The notes: generated by a model not told the origin, from the letters alone. A DNA stretch of 64,000 nt from Chlorops oryzae (GCA_020466095.1 CM035807.1:109824906-109888905), one strand, 5' to 3'. Shown: positions 23,573 to 35,222, numbered from the stretch's first letter. Made by a program: numbers and translations.

Positions 23573-24562
23573 TATACATATTTTAATTTGGTAGATTGGC
23601 TACAGGTTAATTTTAAATCGACCTCGAACAGTGTGGCCGAGAATTAAGTTGCGCACCTACTTTTGTCTGTATCTCGTAAACCGTTTACTATTTTATTTTC
23701 CTGTATTTTGAAAATTTTAAGCCTTTGACTTGGAGAAAATAACTGTTGAATAAATAACCCGAATAAATTTCATCTAGGAGAGTTACAAATGGCAAAAGTC
23801 TAAAAAATGTTTTTTTTTTTAATTTCACCTCTTTTCAACATTTCTGGCCCAAAGCTCCTAGATAGGAATTTTTCCAGTTTCTTGATCAAAAAAGAGAAAT
23901 AACTTAACTGACTAACTTCTTGGGCTAGGCGATAATACCTTTAGCACTCTAATACATTCGATAAAGACTGGTCGAGTTAAGCCGCCTATCACAGAGCCTG
24001 TATCAATGAAACTTTGGTCCCCCTCTTTCAACACTTGAGTCCTTCTGAAAAACCCAGAAAATTTCTTAAAAATTAATTGAAATTCTTGCCATTATCGAGT
24101 GCATCTCATTCATTCAAATTGAGCCACCCACTTCCCCCCACCCTGCGCGTCTTTCAATTACCTAAGAAAGAACAACAACAACAACGCCGATAGAAGGCCA
24201 GCAAAGAATCAACAAATATTTGTGACTCTCGTGAATCTTTGTGAATCGCACGCCGCAACAAGCAAACAGAATCACAATCACATAAAAGTGAAAATAAATT
24301 TCGAATTTCTGAATATAAAAAAAAAAAAAAATAAATAAAAAATTTAAAAAAACAAGAAGAACATGGCAAAAGAAAAAAGCAACAATCGAGCTGTTAAAAA
24401 TATCTTGCGCCAAAAGCTGGCCGTCAGTCGTTTTGTCAAAGACAAAATTGCTCCCACTAGACCAAAATGCCTGGGTATGCTCATTGCTCAATTCTTCTTG
24501 AATCCCAATAAGTCTGTGTTTAAGACGAAAAACCAATTAAGTCCGATTGTCACACTACTCAC

Positions 24563-24631
24563 CCGCCGTCGCGTCTTGAAGGGTTTATAAGTTTTGGCTT
24601 TATGCTTCCCACCGATGTGTAGTTTCTTCAT
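24563..24631 (-). CDS. Ca-beta: Candidate alternative first coding exon of Ca-beta
   Basis: On the minus strand an ATG in a good context (gacaaaATGA) opens 23 codons: MKKLHIGGKHKAKTYKPFKT then RRR. These run directly into a consensus donor GTGAGT in phase 0, which matches the shared GSADS exon at 15437-15553. The result would be a short basic N-terminus. Short alternative first exons that splice to this exact exon are known in vertebrate CACNB2 and CACNB4. I infer, but cannot show, that this belongs to Ca-beta and not to another gene. The plus-strand open frame at 24363-24590 overlaps it and is taken as a shadow. Confidence 0.5.
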
Positions 24632-26920
24632 TTTGTCAAATAATTTCCACACTAAACTGCTGCACTCGACCCACTAATATGTATTAGCCCCCGTTCGAGA
24701 AATGGCTTTTCAATATTTTTATTTTTTTATTTTTTATTCTTTTCTCTTTCTCATGCGATTTATCGCTTCAAATTATGCAATATTGACTTTGAAAATCAAA
24801 ACAAACACTCAGCTCATTTGTCTGGCTGTAATAAATTAAGGCACTGCCACATTGAATGGATAATTACTACGCGACGAGGGGAAAATGGGTCACAAACGGA
24901 ACTGAAATTGGAGCGGGCAGCGACAATGCTACGGAGTCGCCTGGTGATCTTGCAGGAGCCGTCTCCATACCGAACGCGAACTGCGAAGCGGACCTCAATT
25001 TCTTCTCCGTGGAGTGGTAAACGAAGGGACCTCTGAGGGAGACTTGAACTTTTTTTAAAGAAAATTTTGTCACAGAAAATTGTCAAAAAAAAAAAAAGTA
25101 AACTGAGCTGCGGAAACGTCCGAAAAGGAAAAGCGAAAAAAGTCAACTGACTGCGTCCGCTGTGATCACCGGACGACAGCAAAGAGACAAAAAGAAAAAT
25201 ACGCCGAGAAATGTTTTGGCCACTTCGGAAGGCGATAAGCACGCTGAAGATCAACGCGCAAAAAAAAAAAAAAAAATCAAAGAAGAAAAATTTTGAATTT
25301 TCTAATGAAAAGCGTTTTCAAAACACAAATAAAAAAGAAATTACACGAATGACAACGAAATTGTTTTTTGCACGATTTTCTTTCTCACGCTTCAAGCGGA
25401 ATTGATTTTGATTTGATTTTATGGCGGTTTTTTTTTCGAATTATTATTAATTTATTACAAATAAAAACGCAGGAGAACCAAAAGCTGTGGGAAATTATTT
25501 CCGCTTATTGGCGATGAGTCTGAAGATGTCAACTTTTTTGTTTGGAATTGACGAGAGGAAATTGCGAAAGCAGCTTCGTTTCATTGCATTTTTCCCCAAT
25601 TGAAAACCCTACTGAATTTTTATTTATCTAAGGAATTTGTTAAAGATAATCGCGCTCAACCGCACAAGGCTCGTGACTCATTATCAGCGCCCTTCATTTC
25701 TAGTTTTTCCGAATTCAATTTCGATTTGAAGTGAGGGTAAAATTTCTAAATCCTAGAAGGGCGGAATTTTTCATCAGCCCTAAAAAATAACTAAAAAAAA
25801 CGGCAACCAATTTCGAAAAATAGGGCAAAAAATGATCACAAAAAGTTCAGTAGAATCTCAAACATCTTTTATCGAGGATATCCAATTATTTGGACATCCG
25901 ATTATCCGGATATCTGATTATTCGGAATATCTTATTATCCGTGTTATCCGATTATCCCGGTTATCCAATTATCCGGATATATGATTATTCATGATATCCG
26001 ACTATCTGTTATATGAAATTATCCGGGATATACGATTATTCTGGATATCAAATTATTCAAATATCCTATTATTCGGACCCATTGTTCACGGCTCTTATTA
26101 CCGAATCTACAACATAAGTGTTATTAAGATTTAATTATTGTTTAATTTGACTTTTAAATCGATTATCCTAATTTATCCGAAAACGATACACACCTGGTGT
26201 TATGTGATTCGGATAATCGCGATTCTACTGTTCATTTACATTAGTTTTCAAAAATCGTAATGGTTGAGATCTTCTGATCCTACGCGGGCCTAGAAATTAT
26301 CTATTTCAAAAATTCGAAATTTTCTCCTACACGTGCCTTGGCTCATTGGTCCTTCGTTCATAATAAACCAAAACACAAATATCTTTATTTTATGGTGGCT
26401 GAGAGCCTGAACGACTGCAACGTCTGAGTCCCCAGTACCCTCATTGTATATCCAGGACCTAATCCGGTTATAAATGAAATCTTTTCCCAGAAACTGAAGT
26501 CGATAAAATCTAGTATTACCCAACTCACAAACCCTGAGATGAAATGTACTCAAAACTTATTTCCTCAGAGCCAAACATACTGACTATTTAGATTTCCATC
26601 TACGAAACCTTCTTCATTGACATGCAAAGTAGGTTACTAGACCATCTAACGAGAAAAGATGGAGAGTAAAACGAAAAAAAAACAGCAAAAGATCGGCGGT
26701 TGCTTCGTTAGAAAATTTTCATTACTCCGTATTTTTTTTCCCAAGCAAAAACGTAAATTACAAAATCGAGCCAAGAGACCACAACAAAATCAATGAACCT
26801 AATTTCCGCTTTGCTTGCAATTGAATGCAGTTTTCCAAAAGCGAAGCGAAGAAAGAATTTCCGCGAAAGCAGCACAATTTGTGGGTGAGAACACTCCGAA
26901 AGGGCAAATCAGTTTAACTG
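24632..26920 (-). other. Intronic region with a pogo-like element
   Basis: No gene was recognised between the candidate first exon and the vitelline membrane gene promoter. The main content is poly-A tracts (25085-25098 and 25260-25276) and the element at 25848-26230. Confidence 0.6.
25848..26230. mobile_element. pogo-like element filled with GGATATCCGATTAT-type repeats
   Basis: The ends CAGTAGAATCTCA (left) and the complement of GCGATTCTACTG (right) form a short inverted terminus of the CAGTAGAA type. The interior is a degenerate tandem array of about 16-17 bp built on GGATATCCGATTATTCGG. The flank is TT on both sides rather than the expected TA. Non-coding. Confidence 0.65.
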
Positions 26921-26927
26921 TATAAAA
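26921..26927 (+). promoter_or_regulatory. TATA box of the vitelline membrane protein gene
   Basis: TATAAAA lies about 30 bp upstream of an initiator-like ATCATAAG (26953-26960) and 88-94 bp upstream of the ATG. Vitelline membrane and chorion genes of flies are TATA-driven and switched on only in follicle cells. Confidence 0.8.
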
Positions 26928-27014
26928 GCACTTGTCTCGCCAAGCAGCGGATATCATAAGTCATTTTTGCTCTTCGACGACAGACATCGCAAGCACCAAA
27001 CAAATTCCTTCAAC

Positions 27015-27320
27015 ATGAAATTCATCGTTCTTGTCGTCGCTCTCATCATCGCAGCTGCCTCTGCGGCGTCCTATGGCGGCGGTGCTTCATCTGGATACGG
27101 TGGTAGCTCTGTTTCCTACGCTGCTCCACCCTGTGCGAAAAACTACCTCTTCAGTTGTCAACCCAGCGTTAGTCAAGCTCCTTGCGCGCCGCAGGCTAGC
27201 TCATATGGATCGCAGTCTGGCTCCTCATACGGTTCCTCGGGTTCTTATTCGGAAAACTATCCCAGATTCGTCAACACTGCGGGACTCCCAATTGGCCAAT
27301 ACCAAGGATTATACTATTGA
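27015..27320 (+). CDS. Vitelline membrane protein (eggshell)
   Basis: This is a complete intronless 101-residue secreted protein. Residues 1-17 are a signal peptide ([17 protein letters not shown]). A Gly/Ser/Tyr-rich stretch follows, then the VM domain at about residues 36-55: [18 protein letters not shown], with the diagnostic spacing Cys-X7-Cys-X8-Cys. The tail is Ser/Tyr/Gly-rich and ends GQYQGLYY. Fly vitelline membrane proteins are made by ovarian follicle cells and cross-linked into the inner eggshell; the three Cys form disulphides in the network. The ATG at 27015 has a good context (caacATG) and an upstream TATA box. The gene lies on the opposite strand inside a Ca-beta intron. Which Drosophila VM gene is the orthologue cannot be decided here. 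Confidence 0.93.
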   Translation: MKFIVLVVALIIAAASAASYGGGASSGYGGSSVSYAAPPCAKNYLFSCQPSVSQAPCAPQASSYGSQSGSSYGSSGSYSENYPRFVNTAGLPIGQYQGLYY

Positions 27321-27769
27321 ACGGAATGCATGAAGTGACGAGTCCTTTGCTTTAAGATTTATCCTTTTCATTTTCAAAAATAATTTTATGTTTTTTTACA
27401 ATCAAGGAAAATTAAATCATCAGCTATAATATAATAATGATATTCTCTCAATTTTAATTACTCGTTTGAATTATGAGTTTTGTAAATATAAAATCAAAAT
27501 GCAAAACGAACAAAAATTAAAATATATGCGGTACACTTTCGGGAAAAAATTCAAATTTATATGTATATTTTCGGGCTCATTTTAGTAACGTTTTTTGCGG
27601 TATGCTTTCAGGCGAAATGCTTTCTCACTCAAGTTCGTGTCTGAACTATATATCTACAACAAACGTTCATGTCTTGGCTAACAAGGTTGCGTCTGAGCTA
27701 GGTATCTGCCACATAAGGTTGGTGTCTGAACTATGCATGTGAAATATAATTTCGAAAATTTATAAAAGT

Positions 27770-28108
27770 GGGAGTGTTTTTCGAATATTGCTTCTTAAAA
27801 CCGAAATTCAAATACGAATTGAACTAATGTCGGCATATAGACTTCTTTTATAGTCGTAGACATCCTCAATAACATCTTTTTGCTCGGTCCATTACTAAGG
27901 GTACCACCTCCAATACTATCGTGTGTCCCAAAAATCTCCAAAATTGCAAAAATTGGTCTCAAATTAGAATCTTTCGAGATACTTCAATATAATTTCTAAT
28001 TTGAGCTTATATTTAAGCCTCCGATTTAAACGTACATAGCTTGCTTGTTATCTGTGTCGTGTATTCAATTGTGAGGTTCGCTTGACTTTAATACCTTTAC
28101 TTATTTAC
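27770..28108 (+). mobile_element. DINE-1/Helentron-like element, copy 3 (5'-truncated)
   Basis: The sequence corresponds to the 3' half of copy 1. It includes the CGAAATTCAAAT block, the CGGTCCATTACTAAGGG and CACCTCCAATACTA blocks, and the terminus with GAGGTTCGCTTGACTTTAAT, a decayed form of the 3' hairpin. Confidence 0.6.
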
Positions 28109-28133
28109 AAATGAAATTATTTAGCCGGCTGCA

Positions 28134-28200
28134 GAATTCGAACCCACCGATAGCAAAACGTCAACAATTACGGAGCGACACCTCTACCAAAACGGCAACG
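28134..28200 (-). repeat. tRNA-like SINE head (pol III A and B boxes)
   Basis: On the minus strand a box A match (TGGTAGAGGTG, 28179-28189) is followed about 34 bp later by a box B match (GGTTCGAATTC, 28134-28144). The whole segment is tRNA-like but does not fold into a clean cloverleaf, and the acceptor stem is poor. I read it as a tRNA-derived SINE head rather than a functional tRNA. Confidence 0.45.
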
Positions 28201-31200
28201 CAAGGTTAATACTTTGAGCTTCTTTTGAAGAGAAATAAGGGAATATTATAATTTAATCAATAGATTAAACAAACATATTTTCTTTGAAAGACCTAAAGCC
28301 AGTATAAGTAACTGTGGATGTCTATGGTTCCGTAGAATTTTGCTCTTGGAAAGTTCACCTACATCTGCCTTTGACTTGTCATAAGTTCAAAAACTTCTCT
28401 TTATTTATGTAAATCGACTGGACACTGAGGATCTAAGAAATGTCCAGTCGAAAATAGTTCAATAAAGGGTGTGCGTTTTGTATAGCTATTTCATAACTAG
28501 GGACAATTTCGTATATTGATAGAGAACTGGAGCTTACAATTACTGCAGGGATGAACAAAGAGGCTTTATTCTAGAACAAATTGAAACTTCCATATGTTTT
28601 TGGTCACCTCAGCCGAAAGAAGTTTGTTCCAATAGAACTATTCCCAATTTCAAAATTCAAAAGTTTACGGTAGGATTGCTCAACTCCAATTTTACAGGCT
28701 TTTACCAACTCCTTCTAAAACCGAGAAACTACCTTTATTAGCTTCTGTTTGTTCCATCGATTTTATTTCTTCTTTAAATTTCCCGTAACATACTTCAAGT
28801 ATCTTAACCTCGTTTTGTGCCTCAACACGTAGCTACTCTTTCATAAATAATAAAAAGGAAAAATTATAAAGTTCTTCATAATAGTCTAATAATAGGTCTT
28901 CATCACAAAATATGATCGACTTCAGCGAAGAGAAATGTCGGCATAGGAACTTTCGGCACATCATCGTTGAGTACACGTACTTCACACCTCAAAGTACCCC
29001 CCACTGCAATGATTAGAGTGACTACCAAAAAACAAGCTTTGACGACTGCAACAACTGCACTCCCCAATTGCGCTGCAGCAAGAACACAAGAAAGAAGCAA
29101 ATCAAGAGCAAATGTCTCGTCCGCTCCGGGATGTTTGTGTTCCAAGTTATTTTCGTGACTTCTTAAATGAGCTTATTTGGTTAATTTATCGCCCAAATTT
29201 TTGACAAAAATCTCTTGAAGACGAAAGTCTTTTTCCCCTCCTTCCATACTTTCCATTATTCCGCTCTTCTACCGTTCTGCCTTTACGCTTCGAGTGCAGT
29301 AAGATTCATTTTTCGAATATTATTAGCGCAACAACGAAATCATGCCTGCCTTCCTTCCTACTGCCTCCTTCGCTCACATCGCACCTTTCCGGGTCGGTTC
29401 GTTATTTTTAGAGAATTTGGAAATTTATTTATGTATATCGTATCGAAGAAGCTTCTTTAGCTTTTCATATTACCCAATTAGAGAAGTCCTGCGTATCGTG
29501 CGTTGACAATGCTTCCCCATTATGAAGACGTCGTTGCGCTGCTGCCTTCTGCGTGTGCGGGCTGCATAAAAAATTTATGCGAAAGAACGGAAATGGAAAC
29601 GAAGCAATTGAAAAACCATTTGTCAGTCATAACTCAGTTTTTGCCTCAGCTTAATTTGCTTACGCGTTCGTCCTGTCCTGTCCTGTCCAGTCCAGTGCAG
29701 TCCAGTACAACAGGACAAGGGAGCCGAGTGAGCATGCATAATCAGCCAGCAGAGCACATAGAGCGACGCAGCAACCTTGAAGCAGCCTAGCGCCGTGTTT
29801 CGATATCGCCTCTAAGCCAAAACGGATCGCTCCTACGTATAATTATAGCCCAGTCCAATATCGGTTGCATGTGATTTGGTATCTAGACTTAATGACGGGT
29901 TTCAAGCTACAAATTTTCAACATTTGACGCGCGCTACGTGTTCGAACATCGAAGCGCGAAAGGCGCGGGCTTCGCGGGGCTCACAACAGCTTTGATTTGG
30001 TGCGCGTTTCGATCGCCCTTTTCATTATGGATCTTCCAGTAATTGGGTTACGTGGTAATTTTCGTTTGAAGCTTCTTGCGTTCGGACCTTTTTTTGTCTT
30101 TTGTGGGGCTGCAACTATAATATGTCTAACGGTACTCGGAATGTTTTGAGACATGGCAGACATGGCCGAAAGGAATTTCAGCTTTCGTGTTTCGTGCGTT
30201 TCACAATCGAAATTGCTGAATTATTCAAAGTAATCAAGCACTGAATCAAAAATAAACACAATTTTAGTATTTGAATTAGATCTAGGTACGTACATACATA
30301 CGTACATATGTAAGAACTAAGTCAATTTAATTGGCTGCTTGAGCGTCTCTTTATGAACTCTCATGCATGCTCCTCGCTCTCCATATAAACAGCTCCCCTT
30401 AATTTGAGTCCGATTTCTCTGTCTGCTGCTTCAAAAATGCGCAGACATGTCTGGCTATTTAAGTAACTTCGATTCGACAAACACGCTTTCAAATTTTCGG
30501 CACCACCTGCCTAGTGGCATGACTAAACAAGAACAACGTTTAAGTACCGCTTTACCGCAACAAAGGAAAGGAGTATACATTACCGTAGGCCGAAATCCAC
30601 TTTAGCCTTTGAAATTTCGTTTTTGTGTTAGCCGAAAAGTACGTACGGAAGATGAAAAGCACTCACACAGGATCAACATTCGATACGTCGTGCACCCTAC
30701 ACAGGTCTACAATGCACTTCTATAAAAATATTGATGAGATTTTCTTATTTCTTTTACTCCAAATCCAAAAGTATGGCAACTTTGGTCCATTTCTGAGACT
30801 AATAAGGCATATCACTGGAGGAGAAAGCAGTTTTAAGACTTAAGTCTACTTTCTTGATGACGGCTGATGCCGCTAGGCTTGTATAAAACTTAGAAGACCA
30901 ATCTATTTCGATGAAGCTGTCTTCACAAGGGTTCAAAAAGTAAGCACACGCCACAACATTGTAAGGATACGTTCAACAACCAATCAGAATAGGAATGCCA
31001 TGTGTCTTTGGGGCAGAGGCTTTGTTCTGTCTTAATTTTTATTAGGTCGTGTTTTTTTCTTATAAATTTACCCATCTAATTTGTTGTCGCGACGTGTCAT
31101 GTTGCAAGATGTTTTCACCGCTCCTCACTATTATTTCTCTGCATGGTTGCCATTAATGTACCAAAAATTTAGCTGGCCCATAAATAATGAATTGCTTTCT

Positions 31201-31624
31201 TTCCAAATAAAAGTTCCACAGTCAAACGATTGACCCTGTTTGGATTAAGAGGCTTTTGTCGGGTTAATTCGTAGTTTATGGGTGAGAATTGTACGAACAA
31301 TATAGACCAAAAAATTCCCGCTCGCTTTCCCCATCCACAAACTAAACTATGAGTTTCCGCGACAAAAACATCCCAATGTCCGAATTTAGATCAGGGCGAA
31401 AGTCGCTTGGTAATGAAACTATCAGCGAATTGCCAGTACGGTCGACACATGCGGGATTTGAGGGATTATCTGTCGAGTGTCTCCCTTATCTAAATATGGG
31501 TATTCTAAACAAGGACGTCAATGACTTTCGTAATGCAAGCGAAATTCGATTTTTGCTTAAAACAGTGACGACAGATCGAAGGATTTTTCTCGTTATGGGT
31601 ACTTTTTTCAATTTTACTTTTAGG
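28201..31624. other. Intronic/intergenic stretch without recognised genes
   Basis: No supported gene. An open frame on the minus strand at 28903-29145 has no ATG and is not called. A short CCTGT/CCAGT repeat lies near 29673-29705. The 29.8-30.5 kb part is less A+T-rich than its surroundings. Confidence 0.5.
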
Positions 31625-32184
31625 CAGTGTTGGAAAAGTAGGTGTAATTGTACCTTTTTCGGCCCTTTTTCACTTCAAAGGTACATTAGGTACAATTTGT
31701 CCATTTTAGGTACAATTTCAAGATGAAGAATTTTTTTTAGTGAATGAAATGGTGAAAGCTCTTCTGTGGTTATCCGCGACTACTCCGGATTCTATTGCAA
31801 CATTCTCATGAAATTTACACAGAAACGGCATTGGCCGTCATAAGAATATATATCACGGGTTGGTCATCGAAATTGGAATAGATTAATCCATCGTATCAGT
31901 ACCTCTCGTTTTGCAAGACAATGTCATCGTTCGGGAGTGAATAACACCTTCTCTCGATGACATTTACATTAGAATTTGTATGAATAACATCTCCTTTTAA
32001 TGACCATTTCATCAGATTTCAGAACTACTCAAATTTTTCCCTTGATGTCTTCGGTGAAAACATTAATGAATTTACCATTTATGAACAAAATTCCGGTTGG
32101 GTATATTAGGTACACTTTACTATATTTAGGTACAATTTATGGACCATTTTAGGTACACACTGAAATTTCTATTTTCGAACACTG
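31625..32184. mobile_element. hAT MITE with perfect 8-bp target duplication CTTTTAGG
   Basis: The 560-bp element has ends CAGTGTTGGAAAAGTAG and CAGTGTTCGAAAATAG (complement of the right end). The flanks at 31617-31624 and 32185-32192 are both CTTTTAGG. The interior has repeated TTAGGTACAATTT units. CAGTG ends with an 8-bp duplication identify the hAT superfamily. Non-coding. Confidence 0.92.
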
Positions 32185-32199
32185 CTTTTAGGGGCTCTC

Positions 32200-32982
32200 C
32201 AGTGCTGCCAGTAGTGAAGAGTTTTCTTCAAAACGAAGAATTTTTTGCCGTTTATTTCGACAAAAATCTTCAAATTAGGATTTCTAAAAAAATTTATAGA
32301 AATTCCATACAAAAAATCTTAATTTTGAAGATTTTTGGCATCATTTGAAAATGTTGATAATTGTTATTTTAATTCATTGTTGCCAGTATTCAAGCGCAGC
32401 TTTTTCCTAGGAGAATTTCCAAAAACTTCTTTAGAAAAAAATCCAAAAAGGTCCCTTCGAATTGGAAAAATCCGTCAAAAAAGTAGCACTGAGCCAATTT
32501 ACTACTTAATTCAGTTCGTGGGTTGGCATGAACATATAAAAATAATTATTATTAAGTCGAGGGTGATCTGTCAAAGTAAGTTGGCGCATTGATAAGAGGT
32601 TCCTTAAGTCTTCCAGCAATACCCTGTGATATTAATGCTTTCACTTTCTTTCGATGAAAAAAAATTTAGATATATGTACCTTTATATTAGGGAATAGCAA
32701 TTTTGAACCGATTCGAAATGGCTAGTGATTAAAAGTTATCATAAAAGAAACAATTTTTTGGCAGTATTTATTTTATTGCCGGATATACTATTAGTCAATT
32801 CCCAAAGTCTTCTAAAATTCCTCCTAAATTTATACCCCGCTAAAATGTGTATTTTTATCTTCAAAAAAGTATTTTTCAATTGAAAAAAGGTTTTTTCTTT
32901 TGAACTATAAAATAAAAAATCTTCAGTGAAGATATTTTTCTTAGCTTGTCAGATTTTTCGAAAAATAAACCTGGCAACACTG
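32200..32982. mobile_element. hAT-like element with perfect 8-bp target duplication GGGCTCTC
   Basis: The 783-bp element has ends CAGTGCTGCCAG and CAGTGTTGCCAG (complement of the right end), flanked on both sides by GGGCTCTC (32192-32199 and 32983-32990). It has inserted into the left arm of the hairpin element described at 32983-33108. No transposase is visible. Confidence 0.92.
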
Positions 32983-33108
32983 GGGCTCTCTCCAGCCCTG
33001 CCAGAAATGAAAAACCTCATTAAAAAAACGCTTCAAAAATGAATCAGAAATTTTCGAAGTGTTTTCTATATGAAGTTTTTCATTTCTGACAGAGCTGGAG
33101 AAAGCCCC
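32983..33108. mobile_element. Hairpin MITE, host of two hAT insertions
   Basis: The left arm GGGCTCTCTCCAGCCCTG, continuing to CAGAAATGAAAAAC, pairs with the right arm GTTTTTCATTTCTGACAG and GAGCTGGAGAAAGCCCC. The arms surround a loop of about 55 bp. The left arm's outermost bases are split by the insertions at 31625-32184 and 32200-32982. Confidence 0.8.
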
Positions 33109-33974
33109 TTTACCAAAAATCACTTCAAATGTTTGCAAGGGATCTCTTTTCTAAAGAAAACAGAAAGGGATTTTTTTTTAAATATCCAAGGGAAAAGTGC
33201 CGCCAAAATACTGACAGCACTGGCCTGCTTTCGATAGTTTGCCACCACTAGAACCGGACGAAACCATGCCCCTTAGATCTTATTATTTTACTTTATATTG
33301 AAATCGTTGCATGGAATAAAAAATATTGAATAAGAAAGTTATGAAGAAATGTACCTGTTGGCTCCGCAAAATCACTTCTCAGCTTCTACGCACAAACCAC
33401 AATTTCCCTCTCACGTCAATCAAATCAGCTCCTCTCAGCACAACGGCTCGAAATTTCCGCGGATCTATCTTTAAATTTACATTAATATTATTATTTCAGT
33501 TCACATCTGCAAAAAGACAAAGAAATTTTTCGTTGAGAAACAATCTCGCCGTGCGAGTTTCACTACAGATTAAAATATTCTAGGCGCGAGATAAACATGT
33601 CTACGTTCTACTTTTGACTTGTGAAGGCACTTGAGCAGCGCGCTAGCGATGTGTTGATGTCGATATTTATTTAGATGTTAACATGCTTGTTATGCTCTAT
33701 TGAGTTTGATGCTCTACGAAATGCCTTAATTACGGCTATGAGTGAACCATAGAGAAAATTAGCGCTAACTAATTGACTAGATTTACTACAACGGATTGAT
33801 ACTTCAGTGAAATACTTCAAAATTTCGATAGCAAATAACGAAGAATGCCCAAAATTTAAATATGTTCGTTCCGCTGTGTTTTCCAACGGTTTTTTTTGCA
33901 ATAATTTAGTAGATTCTTCAATTTTCACTGGCAATGTTTGAAAAAAAATTATCGATTTATAGTTTGCCACATTA

Positions 33975-34190
33975 TAGCGCGTTTCCATATGGTGTTTAAC
34001 TCTGAAGTGCTTAGCTTAAGCCTGAATTTCAATAGCGGGTGAGCTGCGGGAAAATCGTGCGTGGGCGTGCGTCTCAATACATTTGAAATTTCAAATGTAT
34101 GGAGACGCATGCACACGCACAATTTTCCCGCAGCCCACGCGCTATTGGAATTCAGTCTTTAAACACTTCGATAAAACACTACCGTTTCGA
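33975..34190. mobile_element. Hairpin (foldback) MITE
   Basis: The sequence folds on itself around the perfect palindrome ACATTTGAAATTTCAAATGT (34079-34098). The arms include CTGCGGGAAAATCGTGCGTG on the left and the matching CACGCACAATTTTCCCGCAG on the right. They extend outward through CAATAGCG / CGCTATTG and GAAGTG / CACTTC. Its left end, GCGTTTCCATATGGTG, resembles 16467-16482. Confidence 0.8.
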
Positions 34191-34416
34191 CTTGCACGAA
34201 GGTGTTTAAGCTTGACAGTTGTTCGTGTGCTTTCAATTGATTTAGGACTGCCAACTTTGCATGAGCTAGAATTAGTACTTTTTTTTTAAAGTCGAAAAAC
34301 TTTTATATTTGGAAAAAAATCAGTAAATTTAATTTAATATAAAATAAAAAATAAAATAAAATCTGTACAAAAGCGTACTGATTTAAGTCCTACGGTTAGC
34401 GACAATGTCTCTGGAG

Positions 34417-34956
34417 CAGGGTTGGAACCTGGCGAAGAAGAAAGTGCAGCAGTTTTAACAAAAAAGGGCAGTAGATTTGAATTTTGCGCAGTAAAAATAA
34501 AAATCATTACAAATCTTTTTTTATAACAAAAATATATTTTATTCTTTTCAAATAAAAAGAAAAAATAAACAAAAAGTACATTTCATGTAAATATTTCTCC
34601 ATATTGCGCGTCTTCCAATGTGAAGCGAAGATTTTTGGCAAGATTTTATTCTGTTATATCAGCTGTCAAACTGTTAATATCGCGACATATAAGCTTCAAT
34701 GGAAAATCCAAGATGTTAAACAAGGACAACAATAGTATCTTTGTTACAAATAGAATTGCGGTGTTGATAATGTATAGCCAAAATTGGTACTTTTTTGGTA
34801 GTTATCGTTAGGAGTTTGATTTGACAAAAAAAAATCGAGTGACAACAGGGACGAAAATCGCAGTAGATTTTAAGCTTTTCGCAGTGTCGCAGTAGATGTC
34901 AAAAATTTCAAAAAACGCAGTAGATCTACTGCAATTGCAGTAAAGTTCCAACCCTG
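34417..34956. mobile_element. hAT-like element with CAGGGTTGGAAC ends
   Basis: 540 bp lie between perfect 12-bp inverted termini CAGGGTTGGAAC and GTTCCAACCCTG. Subterminal GCAGTAGATTT-type motifs occur near both ends. The flanking 8-mers (CTCTGGAG and CTGGTTAG) match only at 4 of 8 positions, so the target duplication is not clear. Non-coding. Confidence 0.7.
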
Positions 34957-34961
34957 CTGGT

Positions 34962-35222
34962 TAGAGCTTGAGATCTATCGATAGTATCGACAATCGATAA
35001 GATCGATATTAGATGATTTCGATCATTTTAATAATCGATAATTTCAAAAACGGAAAGCGGACATTTTTTAGGAATACGTTCACTCAAAAATAAATCTTTC
35101 CAAAGCTAAAGTAAATGTCAATGAATCAAAACTGTCGAAAGTCGTTAAAAACCATCGATATTTTCGATAGTTTGAAACCATCGATAGAATGGATAGTGCT
35201 ATCGATTGTTTCTCCAGCTCTA
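34962..35222. mobile_element. Short relative of the TATCGATA-rich hAT-like element
   Basis: The ends TAGAGCTTGAGA and TTTCTCCAGCTCTA match those at 16203-17087. The interior has the same ATCGATA motifs and shared blocks (TTTTTAGGAAT near the middle, AAACCATCGATA near the right end). It directly abuts its neighbours at both sides. Confidence 0.75.

Larger units (their letters stand above)
18126..24562 (-). other. 5' flank of the proximal exon and upstream intron
   Basis: The part next to the exon (18126-19300) is less A+T-rich and may hold a promoter for a shorter isoform. A GT microsatellite lies at 19567-19601. Further up are several transposon pieces listed separately (19900-20411, 21107-21276, 22386-22999, 23362-23572). 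A perfect 11-bp stem hairpin lies at 22170-22200. No other gene was recognised. Confidence 0.55.

Noticed and set aside
24363..24590. Plus-strand open frame of 75 codons
   Set aside because: It overlaps the minus-strand candidate first exon, which has a good start context and a consensus donor. No recognisable domain on the plus strand.
28134..28200. Functional tRNA gene
   Set aside because: A and B boxes are present but the arms do not pair into a cloverleaf; a SINE head is more likely.
28903..29145. Hydrophobic minus-strand open frame
   Set aside because: It begins with TTG rather than ATG, contains two pyrimidine-rich AG acceptor-like sites, and has no recognised protein content.
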